The translations under genes and the position numbers were made by a program. DNA of 64,000 nucleotides from JALYOC01 sp036675345 (lineage in GTDB: Bacteria; Myxococcota; Myxococcia; Myxococcales; Myxococcaceae). Positions within the stretch are counted from its first letter, which is position 1. Every line of letters begins with the position of its first letter. The notes below the pieces were generated by a model that did no database searches, had not been told where the DNA came from, and saw nothing but the letters and a program-made list of their open reading frames with translations. The stretch lies in contig JAKFFE010000018.1 in the NCBI GenBank assembly GCA_036675345.1, positions 248,001-312,000 on the forward strand. The letters are read 5' to 3'. Below are positions 32,455 through 40,941 of this stretch, piece by piece.

Positions 32455-33450
32455 ATGCAGAACCTCCGTGACAAGCTGCTCAAGGCGGGGCTGGTCTCCG
32501 AAGACCAGGCCAAGAAGGTCGAAGAGAGCGCGAAGAGCGCGAAACCAGACCGCCCACGTGACGATTTCCCGAGGGACGAACGTCCTCGCGAGGATCGCCC
32601 CCGGGACGACCGACCCCGCGATCGCCCGTTTGAAGGGCGGAGGGATCGTCGCGACTTCCGTCCCGATCCCCGGGGAGGCGGCCGCCCCGAGTCCCGCGGT
32701 GGCGCGCCCCACAACCGCGGCGGTCCCCCTCCCGCGCGCGGTGGCGCTCCCGAGGTGCGGATCGCCATCAAGCGGGATGACCGCTTCCGCCCGGTGGGCG
32801 TGGGCGTCCCCCGTCGCGAGGCGGCGATCCCCAAGCTGCCACCGCTGCCCGGTAGCCGCGAGCACCAGCGCCTGGTCTCCAAGAAGCAGGTGGAGCTGGA
32901 CCGCAAGCTGCGGGAGCTGGTCACCGGCGCGCAGGTGGAGATCGAGCCCGGCGCGTCGACCTTCTACTTCGTGACCCGCAAGCAGCGGCTGCGGCGGCTG
33001 GACCTCTCATTGGCGCAGCACGCGCAGCTGGAGTCCGGCGCCCTGGCGGTGGTCGAGCGCCCGGATCCGGGCAACATCGAGCACGCGCTGGTCCCGGCCG
33101 AGGTGGCCGCGGAGCTGCTCAAGCTCTCCGAGAAGACGGTCCGCTTCCTGAACAAGGGAGACACCAAGGTGGGCTTCATCACCGAGGATGAGCTGAAGAG
33201 CCGCCAGGAGAACGAGGCCAGCGGTGAGGCCGAGTCCCAGGAGGCTGCGGCCGAGCAGACCGAGGCCGCGGAACAGGCCAAGGAGCTGGCCGAAGAGCGG
33301 ATCGGCGAGGGGGCGATGATCACCGAGGCGGCCCCGGCGGTGGAGGCGGCCCCCACGGTGGAAGCCGCGCCGACGGTGGAGGCGGCTCCGACCACCGAGG
33401 CGGCGCCCACCACCGAGGCGCTGCCGCCCTCGCCTTCGCGCGAAGGCTGA
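32455..33450 (+). CDS. DUF2058 (YaiL-like) protein with Arg/Asp- and RGG-like linker
   Basis: A 331-residue protein. The N-terminal helix (MQNLRDKLLKAGLVSEDQAK) and the C-terminal domain (LVSKKQVELDRKLRELV, STFYFVTRKQRLRRLDLS, GNIEHALVPAEVAAELL) match DUF2058, known from the gammaproteobacterial YaiL-type nucleoproteins. Between them residues about 30-100 are a low-complexity stretch of RD/RP dipeptides then Gly-Gly-Arg repeats, like RNA-binding disordered segments. The tail repeats EAAPTVEAAPT. RNA binding is inference. No ribosome site is close to ATG 32455, though the ATG starts the conserved helix exactly. A strong terminator follows. Confidence 0.85.
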   Translation: MQNLRDKLLKAGLVSEDQAKKVEESAKSAKPDRPRDDFPRDERPREDRPRDDRPRDRPFEGRRDRRDFRPDPRGGGRPESRGGAPHNRGGPPPARGGAPEVRIAIKRDDRFRPVGVGVPRREAAIPKLPPLPGSREHQRLVSKKQVELDRKLRELVTGAQVEIEPGASTFYFVTRKQRLRRLDLSLAQHAQLESGALAVVERPDPGNIEHALVPAEVAAELLKLSEKTVRFLNKGDTKVGFITEDELKSRQENEASGEAESQEAAAEQTEAAEQAKELAEERIGEGAMITEAAPAVEAAPTVEAAPTVEAAPTTEAAPTTEALPPSPSREG

Positions 33451-33473
33451 GTCGAAGTTCTGAGTGTGCGCTG

Positions 33474-33502
33474 CAGCCCTCGCCTCCCCGCGAGGGCTGT
33501 TT
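33474..33502 (+). terminator. Intrinsic terminator after DUF2058 gene
   Basis: A perfect 10-bp stem, CAGCCCTCGC (33474-33483) and GCGAGGGCTG (33490-33499), with a 6-nt loop is followed by TTT. It lies 24 nt past the stop codon and is the clearest terminator in the window. Confidence 0.75.
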
Positions 33503-33662
33503 CGCAGTCCGGACCGCGGTAGAGGCTCCGACCCTGCCGCGGTCGCTTCGCAGCGGGTGGACCAGTCAGCCGCCGGGGCGCGGGCGCGGCCCTGGCCCTG
33601 GCCGCGCAGGGCGAGCCTCCCTCTCTTGATCAGGGCTGGCGCGCCCCGGCCCCCAGCTCGCC

Positions 33663-34091
33663 TCAGGCCGACTGGTAGTTGACCAGGTGATTCAAGAAGG
33701 CCTCCCGGACATCCTCCGGGATCGGGGCCGCCTTGAAGGTGTCCATCGCCACGCAGACGGTGGTGATCTCCAGCTCCGCCCCGATCTTCTCCGCGTCCCC
33801 CCGGTGGAGGCGGTAGCGGCAGGTGATCGAGGACTTGCCCAGCGAGAGGGTGTCCATCACCACCCGGCACGGATCGCCGAAGTGGAACGGGGCCCGGAAG
33901 TCCGACTTGGCGCTCACCGCCGGGAACCCGAACTTCCGCTCCTGGATCATCGTCGCGTACGGGACCCCCACCCCGTTCTTGAAGAAGTCCTCGAAGACGT
34001 TGTGGCAGTAGCCAAACAGCTTCGGGAAGAAGACGACCCGGGCGAAGTCGACGTCTTCAAAGCGCACCGTGAGGGTCTGCTCGTAGGACAT
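33663..34091 (-). CDS. Acyl-CoA thioesterase, 4-hydroxybenzoyl-CoA thioesterase-like
   Basis: A 142-residue hotdog-fold enzyme. The N-terminal strand and active-site helix VRFEDVDFARVVFFPKLFGY correspond to the YbgC/4HBT motif, where an Asp (here in EDVD) precedes a (V/I)-(V/F)-(Y/F)-x2 stretch. It would hydrolyse a CoA thioester in the cytoplasm. Its position near a glutaryl-CoA dehydrogenase and an aromatic-acid CoA ligase suggests an aromatic acyl-CoA substrate, which is inference. The stop lies after the DUF2058 terminator and the gene is followed upstream by a GNAT gene 9 bp away, probably in one operon. Confidence 0.85.
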   Translation of the reverse strand: MSYEQTLTVRFEDVDFARVVFFPKLFGYCHNVFEDFFKNGVGVPYATMIQERKFGFPAVSAKSDFRAPFHFGDPCRVVMDTLSLGKSSITCRYRLHRGDAEKIGAELEITTVCVAMDTFKAAPIPEDVREAFLNHLVNYQSA

Positions 34092-34100
34092 GCGCGCGTC

Positions 34101-34661
34101 CTACCAGACTCGGGCGCGCCAGTCGGCGGTCGACAGCCGGTAGAGCACGTGCCGCCTCAGCGGCGAACCCTCCGGCAGGTTCGGATGGTCAAAGTCCTCC
34201 GCCGGGTCTCGCTTCATCCCCAGCCGCTCCATCACCGCCCGGGAGCGGGTGTTCCCCACCGTGGTGAAGGAGACGATCTCCTCCAGGCCCTTCTTCCCGA
34301 AGCCGAAGTCCAGCGCCGCCCGCGCCGCCTCGGTGGCGTAGCCGTGGCCCCAGTGCCCTCGCGCCAGCCGCCAGCCCACCTCCACGCAGGGAAGGAATGG
34401 GGCTTGGAAGGTGGGCACGTTGAGCCCCACAAAGCCGATCAGCGGCGCCACCCCGGGCACCTCCACCGCCCAGCCTCCAAAGCCGTGCGCCTGGAAGTGG
34501 GCTTGGAAGCGGCGGATGACCGCTTCCGTCTCCTGGCGGTTGAGCACCCGGGGGAAGTGCTCCATCACCACCGGGTCGGCATTGAGCGCCGCGAACGGGT
34601 CCAGGTCCTCCTCCCGCCAGGGACGGAGGAGGAGGCGAGCGGTGGTGAGCCGGGGCGCCAT
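34101..34661 (-). CDS. GNAT N-acetyltransferase, RimJ/RimL type
   Basis: A 186-residue acetyltransferase. It begins with the RimJ/RimL-type segment LTTARLLLRPWREEDLDPFA, continues with strand VEVGWRLARGHWGHGYATEA containing the acetyl-CoA pyrophosphate loop (HWGHGYATEA for the usual R/Q-x-x-G-x-G/A), and ends with a LEEIVSFTTVGNTRSRAVME helix (N-x-x-S). These enzymes acetylate protein N-termini or small amines; the substrate here is unknown. It lies 7 bp after the acyl-CoA dehydrogenase stop and 9 bp before the thioesterase start, so all three genes look like one transcription unit. Confidence 0.9.
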   Translation of the reverse strand: MAPRLTTARLLLRPWREEDLDPFAALNADPVVMEHFPRVLNRQETEAVIRRFQAHFQAHGFGGWAVEVPGVAPLIGFVGLNVPTFQAPFLPCVEVGWRLARGHWGHGYATEAARAALDFGFGKKGLEEIVSFTTVGNTRSRAVMERLGMKRDPAEDFDHPNLPEGSPLRRHVLYRLSTADWRARVW

Positions 34662-34668
34662 CCTCGCG

Positions 34669-35850
34669 TCAGCGGGTGAAGGCGTCGATCCCGGTGATCG
34701 CCTTGCCCAGCACCAAGGTGTGGACCTCGTGGGTCCCCTCGTAGGTGTAGACCGACTCCAGATTCAGCATGTGCCGGACCGGCGGGTACTCGTCGCTGAT
34801 CCCGTTGGCGCCGTAGATCCCGCGCGCCACCCGGGCGATCTCCAGGGCGGAGCGCACGTTGTTGCGCTTGGCCAGGGACACCATCTCCGGGGTCACCTTC
34901 CCCTCGTCCTTCAGCCGCGCCAGCCGCAGCGACAACAGCTGCGCCTTGACGATCTCCGAGAGCATGTCCGCCAGCTTCTCCTGGGTCAGCTGGTAGGCGG
35001 CGATCGGCTTGTCGAACTGGATCCGGGACAGCGAGTACTCACGCGCGCCCTCGAAGCAGGCGATCGCCGCGCCGGTCACCGCGAAGGCGATCCCCATCCG
35101 GGCGTTGTTCAGACAGGAGAGCGGGCCGCGCAGCCCCTTCACGTTGGGCAGCATGTTGGCCGCCGGGACCCGGACGTCGTGGAAGGCCAGCTCGGAGGTG
35201 TAGGAGGCGCGCAGGGAGAACTTCCCCGGGATCTCCTTGGCGGTGTACCCGGGCATCCCCTTCTCCACGATGAACCCGCGGATCGACTCGCTGCCACCGT
35301 CGTCCACCTTGGCCCAGACCACCGCCAGGTCGGCGATGGTCCCGTTGGTGATCCACATCTTGCTGCCGTTGAGGACGTAGTGGTCTCCGTCCTGGCGCGC
35401 GCGGGTCAGCATCCCTCCCGGGTTGCTGCCGAAGTCCGGCTCGGTCAGCCCGAAGCAGCCGATCAGCTTCCCCTGCGCCATCCCGGGCAGGAACCGCTGC
35501 TTCTGCTCCTCAGAGCCGAAGGCGTGGATCGGGTACATGCACAAGGAACTCTGCACCGAGGCGAAGCTGCGCAGCCCGGAGTCGCCGCGCTCCAACTCCT
35601 GGAGGATCAGCCCGTAGGTGACGTTGTTCAGCCCGGCGCAGCCGTAGCCCTGGAGGTTGGCCCCGAACACGCCCACCTCCGCCAGCTTCGGCACCACGTG
35701 CGCCGGGAAGGTGCCGTCCCGGAAGTGCTTGCCGATCACCGGCAGGATCTCCCGGTCGATGATCGAGGCCACCACGTCGCGCGCGGCCTTCTCCTCGTCG
35801 GAGAGGAGATCATCGATGCGGTAGAGGTCGGTGACGGCGGCGCGGGCCAC
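34669..35850 (-). CDS. gcdH: Glutaryl-CoA dehydrogenase-like acyl-CoA dehydrogenase
   Basis: A 393-residue FAD enzyme of the length of glutaryl-CoA dehydrogenase. It contains FGLTEPDFGSNPGG (FAD/substrate loop), WITNGTIADLAVVWAK, and RSFASVQSSLCMYPI, where the Arg-Ser pair is typical of glutaryl-CoA dehydrogenases. The catalytic Glu371 lies in TYEGTHEVHTLVLGKAITG, the family's most diagnostic segment. It oxidises and decarboxylates glutaryl-CoA to crotonyl-CoA in lysine, tryptophan and aromatic catabolism. I choose GTG 35850 because GGAG lies 7-8 nt upstream and the product then starts just before the conserved region; the frame stays open upstream through a GC-rich repeat. Heads an operon with the GNAT and thioesterase genes. 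Confidence 0.9.
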   Translation of the reverse strand: MARAAVTDLYRIDDLLSDEEKAARDVVASIIDREILPVIGKHFRDGTFPAHVVPKLAEVGVFGANLQGYGCAGLNNVTYGLILQELERGDSGLRSFASVQSSLCMYPIHAFGSEEQKQRFLPGMAQGKLIGCFGLTEPDFGSNPGGMLTRARQDGDHYVLNGSKMWITNGTIADLAVVWAKVDDGGSESIRGFIVEKGMPGYTAKEIPGKFSLRASYTSELAFHDVRVPAANMLPNVKGLRGPLSCLNNARMGIAFAVTGAAIACFEGAREYSLSRIQFDKPIAAYQLTQEKLADMLSEIVKAQLLSLRLARLKDEGKVTPEMVSLAKRNNVRSALEIARVARGIYGANGISDEYPPVRHMLNLESVYTYEGTHEVHTLVLGKAITGIDAFTR

Positions 35851-35905
35851 GGGGTGCTCCTTGAGAGGTGAGGTCGCGGCGCAGATTGCATTGACCCGGG
35901 CACGG

Positions 35906-36051
35906 GTGCCAGCGGCAGATTCGGCGGGACTGGGGGCGGGCCGGGCGCGGGCGCCAGCGGCAGCTTCGGCGGGACCGGGGCGCGGGCGCGGGCGCCAGCG
36001 GCAGCTTCGGCGGGACTGGGGCGCGGGCGCCAGCGGCAGCTTCGGCGATCC
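35906..36051. repeat. Degenerate minisatellite, four copies
   Basis: Four copies of GCGCCAGCGGCAGCTTCGGC (first copy GTGCC and GCAGAT) start at about 35906, 35951, 35992 and 36027. The spacing shrinks from 45 to 41 to 35 bp because the GC-rich linkers vary in length. Confidence 0.75.
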
Positions 36052-36203
36052 GATCCGCGCCCCCACCCATCAGCGAACCGCGGCTGTGCCCGATGCAAAC
36101 CCACCGGGTGCACTGGGCACTGGGCACTGGGGCTCTGCGGCACCGGGGCCTGGCAATCATCGAGCTAACCAGAGGCGAGACCCGCTCGCGGCGGGGTGCC
36201 GGT

Positions 36204-36290
36204 GGGGGAACCTTGTTCCTGGCGACACGTTCCCCCCCTGTTTTGGGCCGAAATCGCCGTGGAGTTTGTCTGCCAGAACAAGTTCCCCCC
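36204..36290. repeat. Imperfect inverted repeat
   Basis: Left arm GGGGGAACCTTGTTCCTGGC near 36204-36223 is complementary to right arm GCCAGAACAAGTTCCCCC at about 36272-36289, except for two single-base insertions. The arms are separated by about 49 bp. It could be a decayed small mobile element or a structured RNA. Confidence 0.45.
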
Positions 36291-36572
36291 AGGTTCCGCC
36301 CCCCGGGAAAGGCAGCAGGACCGCGGAATCCGGCCACGGAGAGCAAGGGAACCTCCGGGAGGGTCAGCACCCGCCTGGCCAACTCGAAGTTGGCGCCGAG
36401 CGCTGGCGGCCGGTCCGCTCGAGGCCAGGGGCGCAATTCCGACACTCCTGCTGCGAGGCAGCGCCAATCGACCAGCGGGTTCCCTGGGCAACCGGGCCCC
36501 GGACGCTTGTCGTACCCGAAGAGCCGGGAACCCTCCGGCAGCGGCCAGTTTCGGGGCTAAGGTCCCGGGCGC

Positions 36573-37334
36573 ATGAGCCTGCTCCAGCGGAACGTGGTGG
36601 TCACCGGCGCCAGCAAGGGAATCGGACGCGCGATCGCCGAGAAGTTCGCCTCCAGCGGCCATCGGGTGTGGGCGTTGGCCCGGTCCCGGGACGCGCTGGA
36701 CTCACTGGCCGCCGCCTACCCGGGCCGGGTGGTGGCGATGGCGGTGGACGTGGAGCGGGTGGACGCGGTGCTGGATGCCTGCGCCCAGCTGCGCTCGGAG
36801 GGACCGCCCGACGTGCTGGTGAACAACGCCGGGATCGCGGTCTCCGCGCCCCTGAAAAAGACCTCGCTGGAGGACTACGAGCGGCTGATGGCGGTCAACG
36901 TCCGGGCGCCGTTCCTCTTCTGCCGGGAGCTCTCACCGGCGATGGCCGAGCGGGGCAGCGGGCGGATCATCAACATCGCCTCCACTGCCGGGCTCAAAGG
37001 GTTCCGGTACACCAGCGCCTACTGCGCCTCCAAGCACGCCCTGGTGGGGATGACCCGATCGCTGGCGCTGGAGCTGGCCTCCAAGCAGGTCACCGTCAAC
37101 GCGGTCTGTCCCGGATGGACCGACACCGAGATGGTGACCCGCTCGGCGGAGACGATCTCCCGGACCACCGGGAAGAGCACCGACGAGGCGAGGGAGACCC
37201 TGGCCCGGATGAATCCGATGGGCCGGCTGGTGCAGCCCTCCGAGGTCGCGGAGCTGTGCCACTTCCTGGCCTCCGACGCGGCCGGGGCAATCACCGGCGC
37301 CACCTACTCGATCGACGCGGGCGAGACGATCTAG
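36573..37334 (+). CDS. SDR-family oxidoreductase, 3-hydroxyacyl-CoA/FabG-like
   Basis: A 253-residue classical short-chain dehydrogenase: NAD(P)-binding TGASKGIG (11-18), NNAG (84-87), and the catalytic Ser137, Tyr150 and Lys154 (YCASK). The C-terminal ITGATYSIDAGETI is typical of FabG and 3-hydroxyacyl-CoA-type SDRs. Such an enzyme would oxidise a 3-hydroxyacyl-CoA intermediate. Its neighbours within 3 kb (RidA, enoyl-CoA hydratase, acyl-CoA dehydrogenase) and the CoA ligase at 43553 support a role in an aromatic acyl-CoA route, by inference. ATG 36573 follows a weak GGGGC-type leader. Confidence 0.9.
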   Translation: MSLLQRNVVVTGASKGIGRAIAEKFASSGHRVWALARSRDALDSLAAAYPGRVVAMAVDVERVDAVLDACAQLRSEGPPDVLVNNAGIAVSAPLKKTSLEDYERLMAVNVRAPFLFCRELSPAMAERGSGRIINIASTAGLKGFRYTSAYCASKHALVGMTRSLALELASKQVTVNAVCPGWTDTEMVTRSAETISRTTGKSTDEARETLARMNPMGRLVQPSEVAELCHFLASDAAGAITGATYSIDAGETI

Positions 37335-37358
37335 GACCGCCCTCCGCGAGGCCGGCGC

Positions 37359-38456
37359 TCACCCCCACTGCACCCTCAGCCCGTCCCCTTCCGCCCGGAC
37401 CCGCACCCCGAACTCCCGGCTGTAGGTGGAGACGGTCTGGGCCAACCACTGCGCGTCTTCGGGAGCCGCCCGTCGCAGCGTCAGGCGCCGGGACTGAAGC
37501 GGAAACATCCGCAGCGCCGTCAGCGATCCCGTCCGAGCCTCCAGGGTCGGGAAGTACATCAGCCGCAGCTCGCTGCGGTACTCCTCGTGGCCGCTGATGC
37601 CTTCGTAGTCGTTAATGAAGTCACCACAGCCGTAGAGCACCAGCTTGCCCCGGTAGACCTCCAGCGGCCGGGGATGGTGCGAGGAGTGGCCATGGATCAG
37701 GTCCACCCCGCCCTCGATCAATCGATGCGCGAACTCCCGCTGTTCCCGGGGGATCTCGTAGCCCCAGTTGTCGCCCCAGTGGAGGGAGACCATCACCCGG
37801 TCTCCCTCTCGCCGGTAGCCGGAGATCCGCTCCAGCCACCCCTCCGCGGTCCGCACCGAGAGGTCGGGAAGGAACGCCACCCCCGGTCGAGCCAAACCAG
37901 CCGCCCACTCCTGCGGGACTCCGCTGCTCTCCGTGCCCATCGCGAACACCCACAGTCGGGCGCCGTCCGGCAGCACCACCCGCGCCGGGGTCAGCGCTTG
38001 CCGGAGGTCGACACCCGCCCCGCAGGTCGCCAGGCCGGCCGCGCTGATCCGCCCCAGAGTCTCGACCAGCCCCCGGTGGCCGAAGTCCAGCACGTGGTTG
38101 TTGGCCAGCACGCAGACATCCGGGCGGGCGACCTTCAGCAGCCCGAGGTTCCCGGGGTGCATCCGGTAGTGGATGCCCTTGTCCGGCCAGAACCCGTCCT
38201 CGGTGGTGACGCTGGTCTCCAGGTTGAGGATCCGCGCCGCGGGTGCCACCCGCTCCAGCTCCGCCAGCGCCTCTCCCCACACATACTCCGGGGACACCGG
38301 GCCGGAGAGCCCCCGCTCCACCAGCCCCAGGTAGTCCCGGGCATCCTTCAGATAGGACTCCCGCAGCTCCGGGTCCGACGGGTGGGCCTGCAGCTGATCG
38401 ATCCCCCGTCCGGTCATCACGTCTCCGCACAGGAAGAGGGTGAACCCGGGCGCCAT
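37359..38456 (-). CDS. CapA-family (PGA_cap) metallophosphatase-like protein
   Basis: A 365-residue protein of the CapA/PgsA family. Family marks are LFLCGDVMTGRG (the GDvm/t metal-binding loop near residue 10), NLETSVTTEDGFWPDKGIHY, VLANNHVLDFGHRGL (NNH-xxDxG) and VMVSLHWGDNWG plus DLIHGHSSHHPRPLEVYRGK. In Bacillus CapA takes part in poly-gamma-glutamate export; many homologues occur alone and are of unknown function. No signal peptide is seen, so a cytoplasmic enzyme is likelier here. It is inserted on the opposite strand between the SDR and RidA genes, convergent with the SDR and divergent from RidA. Confidence 0.88.
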   Translation of the reverse strand: MAPGFTLFLCGDVMTGRGIDQLQAHPSDPELRESYLKDARDYLGLVERGLSGPVSPEYVWGEALAELERVAPAARILNLETSVTTEDGFWPDKGIHYRMHPGNLGLLKVARPDVCVLANNHVLDFGHRGLVETLGRISAAGLATCGAGVDLRQALTPARVVLPDGARLWVFAMGTESSGVPQEWAAGLARPGVAFLPDLSVRTAEGWLERISGYRREGDRVMVSLHWGDNWGYEIPREQREFAHRLIEGGVDLIHGHSSHHPRPLEVYRGKLVLYGCGDFINDYEGISGHEEYRSELRLMYFPTLEARTGSLTALRMFPLQSRRLTLRRAAPEDAQWLAQTVSTYSREFGVRVRAEGDGLRVQWG

Positions 38457-38521
38457 GCCCCAAAGTTAGGCATCCCCCAGGCTTGCGCTGCCCCAGTTCG
38501 GGACCCAGACTCCGCGCCCCG

Positions 38522-38929
38522 ATGGGTTCCTCCAAGCGCACCGTGCAACCTCCCGGCTGGGCCAAGCCCTCCGGTTACTCCAACGGAATCGTCACCGAGG
38601 GCGGGCGGACGCTCTACGTGGGCGGGCAGATCGGCTGGGATCCCACCAGCCAGACGCCCCGCTTTCCCGCCACCTTCGCCGAGCAGTTCGACGCCGCCCT
38701 GGCCAACGTGCTGGCGGTGGTGAAGGAGGCCGGCGGCGCCCCGCAGGATCTGGTCCGCTGCACGGTGTACGTGATCAACAAGGACGCCTACCGCGCCGCC
38801 ACCCGGCAGATCGGGGAGAGCTGGAAGCGGCAGGTGGGCAAGCACTACCCGGCGATGGCGCTGGTGGTGGTCAGCGCGCTGCTGGAAGACGACGCCCAGG
38901 TGGAGATCGAAGCCACCGCCGTCATCTGA
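38522..38929 (+). CDS. RidA-family protein
   Basis: A 135-residue RidA/YjgF/UK114 protein. It has YSNGIVTEGGRTLYVGGQIG, an FAEQFDAALANVLAVVKEAG helix and the C-terminal VDIEATAVI-like strand (VEIEATAVI). Archetypal RidA needs Arg in the C-terminal strand area (usually RvEiea); here the residues before VEIEA are DDAQ, so imine deaminase activity is uncertain. Members near catabolic genes often act on enamine or imine intermediates, which would fit 2-amino-cyclohexene-carboxyl-CoA chemistry. ATG 38522 is chosen as the first Met before conserved sequence. The enoyl-CoA hydratase gene follows after 18 bp. Confidence 0.87.
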   Translation: MGSSKRTVQPPGWAKPSGYSNGIVTEGGRTLYVGGQIGWDPTSQTPRFPATFAEQFDAALANVLAVVKEAGGAPQDLVRCTVYVINKDAYRAATRQIGESWKRQVGKHYPAMALVVVSALLEDDAQVEIEATAVI

Positions 38930-38947
38930 GTTTGCTAAAGCGCGCCC

Positions 38948-39745
38948 ATGAGCGCGCCCACGTCCTTTCGTTTCGAGGTGCAGGACCGCGTCGGGGTGAT
39001 CACCTTCACCCGGCCGGAGACGCTGAACTCGCTGACCTTCGAGGTCTACCGCGAGCTGCGGCAACTGTTCCTGGACCTGGAGCATCGGACCGACGTGGCC
39101 TCGGTGGTGATCACCGGCGAGGGCCGCGGCTTCTGCTCCGGTGGGGACGTGAACTCGATCATCGGCGAGCTGTTCAGCCGGGACATGCCCGGGCTGGTGG
39201 AGTTCACCCGCATGACCTGCGACCTGATCAAGAACATCCGGGCGCTGCGCAAGCCGGTGATCGCCGCCCTCAACGGCACCGCCGCCGGCGCCGGCGCGGT
39301 GATCGCCCTGGCCGCGGATCTGCGGATCGCCGCCGAGAAGGCGAAGATCGCCTTCCTGTTCGTGAAGGTGGGCCTGGCCGGGGCGGACATGGGCGCGGCC
39401 TACCTGCTGCCCAAGGTGGTGGGCCTCTCCCGCGCCACCGAGCTGCTCTTCCTGGGGGACGCCATCGACGCGCCCACCGCCGAACGCTACGGCCTCTTCA
39501 ACAAGGTGGTCCCCGCCGAGCAGCTGATGCCGGAGGCGATGACCCTGGCCAGGCGGCTGGCCAACGGCCCCACCTTCGCGCTGGGGATGACCAAGGAGCT
39601 GCTCAACGGCGAGCTGAACTCCGACCTCTACGGCGCTTTGGACAACGAGGCCCGGGCCCAGGCGGTGTGCATGCAGACCCAGGACTTCCGCGAGGCCTAC
39701 GAGTCCTTCACCCAGAAGCGCCCGGCGCGCTTCACCGGCCGGTGA
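38948..39745 (+). CDS. Enoyl-CoA hydratase/isomerase family protein
   Basis: A 265-residue crotonase-fold enzyme. Oxyanion-hole segments are GRGFCSGGDVNSI and NGTAAGAGAVIALAADLRIA; the second-helix KVGLAGADMGAAYLLPKVVG carries Asp where many hydratases have the second catalytic Glu, so hydrolase or isomerase activity is also possible. It probably adds water to an enoyl-CoA in ring-derived acyl-CoA degradation. It is tightly spaced between ridA-like (18 bp) and acyl-CoA dehydrogenase (5 bp) genes, so one operon. The start ATG 38948 lies just after a short purine stretch (TAAAGCG). Confidence 0.9.
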   Translation: MSAPTSFRFEVQDRVGVITFTRPETLNSLTFEVYRELRQLFLDLEHRTDVASVVITGEGRGFCSGGDVNSIIGELFSRDMPGLVEFTRMTCDLIKNIRALRKPVIAALNGTAAGAGAVIALAADLRIAAEKAKIAFLFVKVGLAGADMGAAYLLPKVVGLSRATELLFLGDAIDAPTAERYGLFNKVVPAEQLMPEAMTLARRLANGPTFALGMTKELLNGELNSDLYGALDNEARAQAVCMQTQDFREAYESFTQKRPARFTGR

Positions 39746-39750
39746 GCCCC

Positions 39751-40869
39751 ATGTCCCCTTCCCTGCTCTCTCCCGAGGATCTCCAGGTGGGTCAGGACGC
39801 CCGGGCCGCGTTCCGGGTGCTGGAGCCTTCCCCGGCGCTGGCCGACCACCCGGTGCTTGCGCGCCGCCTGGCGGACCTGGGCTTCTTCCCCTACCTGTTC
39901 CCGGCCGGGTTCGGCGGGGCCTCCACCCTGGTGCGGGTGGGCACCCTGTGCGCGATCCGCGAGCAGCTGGCGTACTTCAACCCCGCCGCGGACTCGATCT
40001 TCGCGGTGCACGGGCTGGGCACCCATCCCCTGGTGCTGGGCGGAAGCCCGGAGCAGCGCCAGGAACACCTGGTGCCCGCGGCGGCCGGCAAGACCCTGTG
40101 GGCGTTCGCGCTCACCGAACCGGAGGCGGGCTCGGACGTCGCCGCGCTGAGCACCACCGCCAGCCGGGACGGGGACCACTACCTGCTCCGGGGCGCCAAG
40201 CGGTTCATCTCCAACGCCGGGGTGGCCACCCACTACACGGTCTTTGCCCGCACCGCCGAGGGCCCCAAGGGGATCTCCGCCTTCATCGTCCCCACCGGGA
40301 CCCCCGGCCTCCACGTCCGCCCGATGGAGCTGATGGGCGACCACCCGATCGGCGAGCTGGAGCTGGTCGACTGCCGGATCCCCGCCTCGGCCCTGATCGG
40401 CAAGGAGGGGGACGGGATGCGGCTGGCGTTGGGGACCCTGGACACCTTCCGCACCACGGTGGGCGCGGCCGCGGTGGGGATGGCCCGGCGGGCGCTGGAC
40501 GAGGCCCTGGCGTACTCCCAGGGACGGAAACAGTTCGGAAAGCCACTCTCCGAGCTGGCCGCGGTCCAGAACCTGATCGCCGACAGCGCGGTGGACCTGG
40601 ATGCCGCGCAGCTGCTGGTGCACCGGGCGGCGGCGGTGAAGGACGCGGGCCAGGCGCGGATTCCCTACGAGGCCGGGGTGGCCAAGCTGTTCGCCACCGA
40701 GGCCGCCCAGCGGATCATCGACCGCTGTCTGCAGGTCCACGGCGGCAACGGGGTGGTGAAGGGGTTCGCCGTCGAACGCTTGTACCGGGACGTGCGGGCG
40801 CTGCGGATCTACGAAGGCGCCTCCGAGGTGCAGCGGATGTTGATCGCCAGGCACCTGCTCACCGCCTGA
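39751..40869 (+). CDS. Acyl-CoA dehydrogenase
   Basis: A 372-residue flavoprotein of the acyl-CoA dehydrogenase family. FALTEPEAGSDVAAL is the first signature (FAD binding and substrate loop), QFGKPLSELAAVQN is the FAD-contacting helix, QVHGGNGVVKGFAVERLYRD is the second, and the catalytic Glu355 sits in YEGASEVQR. It introduces a double bond into an acyl-CoA and passes electrons to ETF. Its place after hydratase suggests a ring-derived or branched substrate. ATG 39751 is preferred; an in-frame GTG at 39742 overlaps the upstream stop as GTGA and is a possible alternative. Confidence 0.92.
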   Translation: MSPSLLSPEDLQVGQDARAAFRVLEPSPALADHPVLARRLADLGFFPYLFPAGFGGASTLVRVGTLCAIREQLAYFNPAADSIFAVHGLGTHPLVLGGSPEQRQEHLVPAAAGKTLWAFALTEPEAGSDVAALSTTASRDGDHYLLRGAKRFISNAGVATHYTVFARTAEGPKGISAFIVPTGTPGLHVRPMELMGDHPIGELELVDCRIPASALIGKEGDGMRLALGTLDTFRTTVGAAAVGMARRALDEALAYSQGRKQFGKPLSELAAVQNLIADSAVDLDAAQLLVHRAAAVKDAGQARIPYEAGVAKLFATEAAQRIIDRCLQVHGGNGVVKGFAVERLYRDVRALRIYEGASEVQRMLIARHLLTA

Positions 40870-40941
40870 TCACGGGGGTGGGTGCCGTTTGGTGAAGGCG
40901 TTCCTACCTAAAGGGGGGCAGTTCGGGGGAGGGGTAGGGCG

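Larger units (their letters stand above)
35851..36572. other. Long intergenic region without credible gene
   Basis: This 722-bp gap lies between the divergent gcdH-like and SDR genes. Open frames exist in several phases because of GC content, but none shows family-like sequence or a ribosome site. It contains a degenerate tandem repeat (35906-36051), a short GCACTGG triplication near 36110-36135, and an imperfect inverted repeat (36204-36290). The last 30 bp should hold the SDR leader. Confidence 0.6.

Noticed and set aside
36093..36560. A 155-codon frame in the intergenic gap
   Set aside because: Arg/Gly/Pro-rich translation with no recognisable fold, no ribosome site, and overlapping frames in other phases of the same quality.
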